From contig NC_134999.1 of NCBI RefSeq assembly GCF_051020985.1, forward strand, positions 27,685,160 to 27,749,159: DNA of 64,000 nt, read 5' to 3'. Below are positions 23,501 through 32,500 of the stretch, piece after piece; the stretch's first letter is position 1, and every line of letters starts with the position of its first letter. Origin of the DNA: Nomia melanderi. Its lineage: Eukaryota; Arthropoda; Insecta; Hymenoptera; Halictidae. The notes beneath the pieces are model-generated. The model did not search any database, was not told where the DNA came from, and was given only the letters and a program-made list of their open reading frames with translations. The position numbers were made by a program, and so were the translations under genes.

Positions 23501-26500
23501 TAAATACAGTAAAACGTTAATTATTCGATCTCCGATTATATGAAAAGTGGATTATTCAAATGATTGATTATAACAAAAAAAAAACATTCATATAAATATA
23601 AATATACATAATAATAATTTTCGATAATGAACGAAATATTCCATTATCTATAATTGTTATATGTAATAAAAACGATTAATTTTTTATTCGTTAACTTTTT
23701 TAAGATATTTTCTCCATATTATAATTGTGTTTAACTTCAATAATGATCTAGTTTTAGTTGCTGACATTTTCCATAGAAATGTTCGCCACAATTGTTGTTA
23801 TCAATCTCCGTTTTTCAGTACTTCTGACAATGAATAGATAAAACGATGCTCGTCGTTCAATTCATAAAGTAAATGCTGAGGTAAAAACGTTTCCAGGTGT
23901 GGCTGCAGGCTCCAAATCTCAATTAATACTCGGCAAAGTGAAATAATAAACAAACGGTAGGCCGCCGGCTGATAAATGACGCCGCTCTGGGCATGATCCC
24001 TCGGTCCCCGGATGGTCTGAGCAACGTCTACGATCCGCATGATTACATACACGTCGTGTATCACTTTGCGTGCACGCGATTCCGCGGGATGGCCTCTGGT
24101 AGGCGCAAATTTGCTCATTGTGGCGCAAAGATTTAAATGAAACTGCAAATACGTAGGCAGTGTAAATTTGAATCGTCTAATTTATAGGGTAATTCTAAGA
24201 TCTTGCCTCCTTTCCATATTTTACCTTTTCCACTAATATTTTTTTCTCCAAAATTAAATTATAATACCGACCATTGTTGTTTATAGCGCCGATTAATATT
24301 TATTTACGTTTGCCCACTTCAAAATTATGTGATCACGGCGTAGAATTAATTAAAATGAAAAAATATTAGAACCTTTCACAGATGTACAAAGTTTATTAGC
24401 TTAACATTTTTTAAATTAGTAACCATACGCATTAACATACTTCTAGAAAATGTCATTATATTGTTTAAATAAAACATTTGCAAGAATTTAGTTAATTCTG
24501 TTGGATTGAAAATTTAACATTTGAATTAGCATAATTCAAGGTATTATGAATATATTAATAATTATGAAACACATTGCATTTCTTACATTAAAAAGATATT
24601 TAAATTGTAAATATTTCATTTTTACTCTACACTAATATTTTTATCACGAATCATTCAACGAAGATACTAATTTAAACATCCCCAAACTGTTATGTAATAT
24701 AGACAAGGATAATATAAAGCACGTTATATCAGTCACGTGTAAAAAGAAAATAACATATCGTTTCCTGAAATTGATACATTGCTTTATGATATTTTCTTAT
24801 TAAATTTGTTAGATACTATCTAGAAATAATAATCAAATAATTTATAATTACCTTAACTGATCTATTCCAATTTGATATAGATGAAAATGAGTATCATAAT
24901 TAATTGAAATAGGTTTTAGAGTCAGTTTTTGACGAATAAAGAATTGATATTATTATTAGTCGTTTAAAAGCAAACAAATTTAAGAAGAATATATCAGACA
25001 GATCTATAAATCCATCGTGTTTATCGGACTAATTGATCGAACGGTGGGGAAACATTACAGGGTCACGTTTAATGAATTGGGCCCACTTACGTACATGAGA
25101 TGATCGAGAGATCTCTTCGGCAACTATAAACTGGAAAGAGGTTCCTACAAGCTTGTCTGCGCAAAACCCGCGTATGTCATCCGCAGAATTTACTACACGC
25201 TATATATTAATTTATATCGGTATAATATTTAACAAGATTTATTGCTCGTCTCAGCGATAGGGCTATTAAATCCAGAGGAATTGTTAATGATTCTAAGCAA
25301 CGGGACGTAGGCGAGGTTTCAGAAAGGGTCATCAGCTTAATATATTTGCCTTAGGCTACTATTCTTCTGTGCTTCTATCTTGAAATTAAAAAATAAAGAC
25401 TTTCCGTTTCCTGTTTAATATGGCGAAAAATTTACATATTACTTCTAGAAACAGCTCGCTATGAATATTATATGATCTACTCCGTACTAAGACCACGTAT
25501 TGTTTTCTTCATTTTTAATGGTACGAATATTTCACAAACTATTTGAATAATTTGAAAAATGGAGCACAGTGAATTATAACTAATAGTAAATCTATAGTCA
25601 TATATTCTCATTATTTATATTTAATAAAGCTCTAATAGAAAGTTGAACGAAATAGTGATTAACCTCATTTTTTATTTATTATATTCCAAATGCTCAATCT
25701 GTATCCGAAATATTTCGTTTCATTAAAAATAAAAGATATATATTTATTGTTTTATTATTATTACTAGAGTATTATAATATATATCTTTGGCTTTTTTTTT
25801 ATTGATTCGGTTTTAGAACATTAGCATCATAAGATTTATTCATGCTGCGATAAACTATCGTTCATTAATCAAGGCCCGTTAAGGAGAGGACTCTTGCCAT
25901 TCGAGCACGATTAATTGAGAATCGACGACATCATGCAGCTAATTCGTCTTTTTTTAGCCACGTAACATGTCGTGACAGTGGGAAAAAGAGTGGGGAGAAA
26001 AGACAGCGGCGGGGGAGAGAAAGTCATTGTGAGTGCGTAGAGATATACGCAAAGATAACGCTTATCTGATCTGTAAGTGACTTTTTCTTATCGCTGTCTT
26101 GCCACACGTGCTCGTATAGACACCTGTACGCACAAGTGTACGACGAGCTTCAACTCAATGATATTAATTGGTACACAGGTAATGCACAAAGTTATTATTC
26201 ATCCTAGCGTGCAATCAATGAGTTAATTACATACGTTTCTCGATTTACTGCGTGTCCTCGTGATTATCGACTTCCTTTAGTCTACGATTACCGATATACG
26301 TTGACTGTCACGTGAAATGTATTGAAAGAAATATCATTGATGAACGTACACTAAGACTTGAAAATGAAAAATGTAGTATGTAATAAAAGTGTGCATTATC
26401 AAATTAAATTTAGCTTAAATTGTTTTTTAACCCCTTGCTCTATGATTTATTTATCAACTATGATCGATACAACTACTTTGTCATTAATAATTTATTGAGA

Positions 26501-29500
26501 GAGAAGAAAAATTCTAAGTAAATTGTATGTACAATATTTGCTCCAAAGTATAATAATTAATAACAGAAGAGTAATATTTAATTTGAATTGTAAAGAATTG
26601 AGTAATATTTATCTTACGAAATTCTGTTTAAAATACTTCCCTCGAGTCTAACACATTGTTATACAGCAAAGGATTAATTTATGAACATTATAAAAAAATA
26701 TTATTCAAATAAAATTATCCAACATGTAACAATGTAAGAGAGGCTTTGAAAAATGTAATATTATAAAAATACAAATTTCTGACTTCAATAATTGTTTTCA
26801 TATTAGCCAGAATTTTTAGAAACATATCTTAAATGTAATAAAAGTAAAATAATTTATTTAAGATTATTTAGAAAATCGAAATATTGTGAAAGTTAAGTTT
26901 TATGATATTTAGTATTTAATTATTTATTTAATATGGACAAATAATTTCTAAATTCATCATTCGTAGCTTGTAAAACTTTTTAGTAATGGAAATTTATAAG
27001 AAGGCAGCAGAGTCAAAAGTTGCGTAAACAACCTTCATTTCTAAAGATTCAGTAAAAGATTGTTATCTTAGTAAAGTGTTTAAACAGATGACTTAAAGTA
27101 GACATGTTTCCAAACAAATAAACCGTAAGTAGTCCAGTGAAACAGTTTTGGCGGATAGAACAGTTGATTCTTTCAAAATAATATTCCAAGCGCAAATACG
27201 AAGTGTTAAGACTGCTGAGTCGTTTCGGTGATTTCAATGCATGGGTATTTAAAAGGACTGTGCATAGAATGTTGAAGTCTCCGTGTTTGACTATTTACGT
27301 AAATATTAAATGCTTATTATATAGACTTTAATTGGTTTTTCATTAGAATTGCAATATACAATGCAGTTTCACTACTTAACTGTGACTAATTATATTACTA
27401 ACAAATTCTTTGTATGGTACTGCATAAATAATATAGGGTAAATCGGGGAGAAATGGCCCACTTTTATTAAACGAATTATTAAATCTTAAATATCATGAAT
27501 ACCTTAACAACAAAGAACATATTTATGAAAGTAAATATTAGTAAGGACTATAGTTAATAATACTCTTATATCCAAAGATCAATATACCACTGAAAATAAT
27601 TAAAAATATAATTATTTGAAAATCCAAACGAGATCGAGCCATCTCACCCGAAATTATCCTAGAATATACGAACAAAAAATAAAAAATAAATTTATAAGGA
27701 ATACATATTTTTGCTCTACTTCTTATTTATGCGGTATGTCACATATAAAATATTGCGTTGTCAGAAGTAGGTTACAGTATCAACTATCCGGCTATAAATA
27801 TACGCAATCGGGGCAAAAGTAAGTGGATAGATAGTAACAATACTTATCCACGTGTACATAGATATATTCCTTGCATTAGGAACTTACAACCGAAAAGGTT
27901 GAAAGTGCATCGTACATGAAAACCTTGTAAACCTAAATTTCTTGTGAGAAGCTTCGAATGGAAAATCGTTACTCTACATTTTCAATTAATTTTTTCATGA
28001 GAAACCACGTCCAATTGTACCATCCAAACGAGACATTCTGTATATACATACATCCGTCTCTTCATTTACGTGGTAAATAACACCATTTACGCGATCTAAA
28101 TTTAGTAACACCAAATAAAATTTACCTTCGCTTTCTAGAATGACATGATTATTTATTGTTAACCTATGTGAAATAAATATGTAATTCTGAAAGTTATACC
28201 AGCTTTTCTCTTTAATATTTTCTTTTCTTTTATACTAATTCTATTTATGCGATTTTCATTCACGTAAAACGAATCTACGTGGAACAATATTCTTATATTT
28301 ACATTTATATTTAAAATAACACAAGAATATAGTACACCCCCTACAACGCGATCAAAACATTCCATGTTACAGGGTTTCACGTGAAATTCCCCTTTTGGAT
28401 ACTGATCCAATTTGCATTAAGTTTTTGCACTCGAAGTACTCCTCACAGGTATTGCCAAAGTAGTATTGGCGTTGTACACTGTAAGTTAAACTATTTGAAT
28501 TTGTAGTTAAACTTTAGTTGCATGTGATTTCATGTTTCATTGATTCCAGTATTTAGTCGTTGATTTGACCGATAAAATAAAAAACTCTACTATTCGCCAT
28601 GACGAGAAGGTTCGAGTGCAAAATGATAAATTCTTCCTCTGCTTCTATCAGTTTCTTATAGAAAATCTCACTGTCATAATTATTTTCCGACGATCTTTTA
28701 TCGTGTTATAGATTGTCCTACTATAATCGGTATATCCACTGTATTATGTATACTTTTTCTTTTAACACATTAAGCGCCACGAGAATCTTAAGCGTTTATA
28801 AGAATAGAAACAATTATTAATTATTTGTTATCTGAATTCTTACATTACTCTATTGTCAACATATTTATGTTAATAAATATTTTTAGTCGACATCTGTCAT
28901 CTTGCATATTGTAATTTTTTTCAAGCAATCTAAAGGCGTTAACCTATTGACCCTTTGAACTTGATTTATTTTCAATATTGTTAGCTGTAAATTTATATTT
29001 ATTTTTAGATATATAAATTAAAGTAACTTGCAGCAGTAGAATTTAACACGTGTCATGTTTATGTCATTTATTATTATTATATTAAGATTTAATTTTTATA
29101 CTCTTTTAAAGTATGGTACTCTTTAAAACAGTTTCCAACGTTCTATAACAAATCTGTATTTCCATCTCTAGCATGGCATACGAGTGCAAAGGGTTAACCG
29201 ATGTATCGATCCCAAACTTTTGACCGACAGTGTATTTTCAATTGTAAATAACACCCCTGACTTAGACGATATTCCATCCTCATCGATGATGGTCCGCGAC
29301 GCGCGACTTTTCGACGCGTGAATTTGCATACGAAGCGTCGAAAGAACGCTTCAAGCAACCATGGAAGAAGAAACGTGGAAAGAAACGCCCGTTGCATAAC
29401 AGACACCTCAAGAAAGACAACATCGACGACAGCCAATTTCGAAGACGGCTACAGCGCTACGGCTAACGTCTCCTCATCTTCCTGTCTCTGTCTTTCTCTC

Positions 29501-32500
29501 CTCCAATTCGTTGCAACTTCTCTCGCCGGCCGATAATCATTTCATGCATAGCTGGACGGTCACTGATTTATGATCTGCCGAAGGCGAAGTTGAACTTCCC
29601 AGCTGTGATTTATACCTTCTGGCATTTCGATCTTCCCTTAGAAACTAAGCCGTGTTCTTCTTCGACGGGACTCGGGGCCCGATGATTAGCGCCGCGACGC
29701 GATATCGCGTCCATTGTATCGGGATCATTGTTTGTCAAGTTCAAATGTCGATGTAAGTGTATCTATTCCCTGATTTACACGGTACTTCATCTACACAGAT
29801 TCCTGTTCTTACACGCTTTTCAAAATAGCAAATTCAACACTGAAACTACCGAACAGGTCAAATTAACCCATTTCAGAGCTTTTATTTTGCAAGTATTCAA
29901 ATTATGAAGACGCATTTACGAAATATTTGTAATTAAATTTGTGTATTTGTACATTCCAATCTCAAGAAACGTATTGCTCTAATTGTTATAAAAAATTAGC
30001 AATTAGTTGTTCTAAATGGTCGGTAGTCTTAGTGTTAATTCCTTGCCTTGTATCGTCATGCGAGACTCATGGTGAAGATTACGAACAAAATTTAATAAAT
30101 ACAAATGGAGTTCTTCCGAGTTCAAATTGAATATTATTTATCTGTTATCAATTGTTATGCTTTGAAGTAAACGTAAACATGCAATGAGACTAAAATTCCT
30201 GTATTTTAATAGTAAATTACCAATTATAAATTAGTTCTAACGAGTGCAGTAACAATAGTGCATTACAGTAGTATTTTTACTTCATCTTTCATTTTCTTGC
30301 GTCCTCGTTCTTTTAGTTGCTTGTTTTAATTTGCAATTTAATTAATTTATATTATATTCAGGAGGTTTCAAATGAATGCACCCGAAGAATCGTTCACGGT
30401 GGGTGATTAATATATTTAATTTATATATTTAATAGCTAATTGTATTTCTTAAAAAGCTTCGAAAACACGCGCGTATAACACTTTCATAAACGGCTAAACG
30501 GCACAATATGATAATTGACATTTTAGATTCATGCAACTTCCTCGTATCTCACTACAATACTCAACAACGTATAGTCGTAAATTTCTATTATCGTGTAGTA
30601 AATACTACTCGACGAAAATACAATATAACACGCCTATCAAGTCTCGATTCGTTAATTCCATTGTTTGCAAACAATAAATTTTCATTCTTCGTCTGATTAA
30701 ATCACTAAACGGCATGTGACGTGCAACGAACATTGCATAAATGCTTGTAAAATATCCTTTCTTATCTTGATTCGTTCAAATCGTCTCGATGAAGTATCGC
30801 TTTGTACCATGCAATTCTATTATTTTATTTCAAAATTTCATTGCTAAATTGAAAAATTTCGTTTCTAATTTAAAAAATTTCTTTGTTAATCCCTTGCCCT
30901 GCTTTTTGTGGTGAAGATTTCAAATCGAATTTAACAAACATAAATATTATTCAATTTGTTTTAATGCAAGTTACATATTAGTCCTCTGTTATCAATGATT
31001 ATACCTTAGAGCACACGTTGACGTAGAATAAGACTGAAATATTCTCTTATTTTCAATAAATTATTCATGACAAAATAGTTAGTTTAATCAAAGCTCGGAA
31101 AGAAATCATAGAACGAAGGATTAAATTAAAAAATCTCATTGTTAAACTTAAAAATTTCATTGTTAAATTCAAAAGTTTCAAGATGTCGAGGAGAAAACTG
31201 AAGGGAGCACAACGAGAGTATTTTCTGATGGTCCACAAGTCTATTAGAAAAGTCACAAAAGTCGTGCGGAACTACGTAAAATAAAGGTACTCCAGTGACC
31301 ATGGCCATTCCTATAATTTTACAATGGTGTTTCAGTTTTATGATCCATCGAAAGGCAACTTCTCCACAGAATTCAAAGAGTAATTTACAACGGCTCGAAA
31401 TTCGTTTTTATCCTCAGTTGCCCCTAGAAAGTAATCCGAGGGTTCAGAAAGAGGCATTATTTCTCAGTGAAACTAAACCTAATATTTACCTAAGAATTCA
31501 GGAAATTATGTTCTTGAATTGTTAGACGAATATTCCATTTCTCGAGTTTTAGGCGTTTTATGAAAGAGTTTATATTTCCGAAACTGATGTAATCTAAAAA
31601 AACAAAGCAATACTTGGTATCACCAAAATAAAGATTGGTTTAAATAAATACTGAAATGAAATTCTTGTTTATTATTTATTTTCATTGTTACATCATCTTA
31701 ATGAACGTTGCTTGAATAATAATCTATTTGAACAAAATGATTTCAATATTTGCTACTTTAATAGAAATTTAGGTATTTGTTTCAATACAACGGAGAATCA
31801 AAAATACTTCTCTATGATTTACAAAATTTATATGTTAACAACTATAAATATCATCAATAATGTTTATGTTTATATTTAACAATGTAGCTATTTTTACTGG
31901 AATATGTTTAAGCAATCAAATATGACAAAATATGGAATGTTCACTATTCTCTATTTAATTATCTCATTCATGAGGAAAATATATTTTGAAGTTAAAGACA
32001 GCTACAGCATAATTCATAAAATTTTACAGCCTTTGCGTACTAAGAACGAATTAAATAAAACCATTAAAATTTAGAAAAACAGTCAATACAGTCATAAATG
32101 CTTACCGTCTATATATGTAATTTACTCTTTTCCTTAACACTAAAACTACGGTACTAGTCAAAATCGTTAGTTTCCGTTTCTTTATTTCAGGATTATTGAT
32201 ATCTTAAAAGTATTAAATACAAGGAAATGATTGTAATAATAAATCGTTTCACTTTAATACTATAATAAATATCTAAGAAAACCAGAAAAGGCTTGACTGT
32301 TGTAATGTATATAATCAATAAATATTAACCCCTTGTCTTATAATAACCTGTTGGACTCGTCGCGAAGTTTTCAAGCAAAATTTGACCAGCATAAACATTA
32401 CCAAATTCTTTTGAATTTATTCTTTTGAATATTTGAATATTATTTTATGACTTTTGAATATTATTCTTTTGTTATCAATTATTATATCGTAGAGCAAACA

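Noticed and set aside
30886..31185. Flanking TTTCATTGTTAAA repeats as a CRISPR-like array
   Set aside because: Short degenerate tandem units without spacers, in a eukaryotic intron, split by a MITE.
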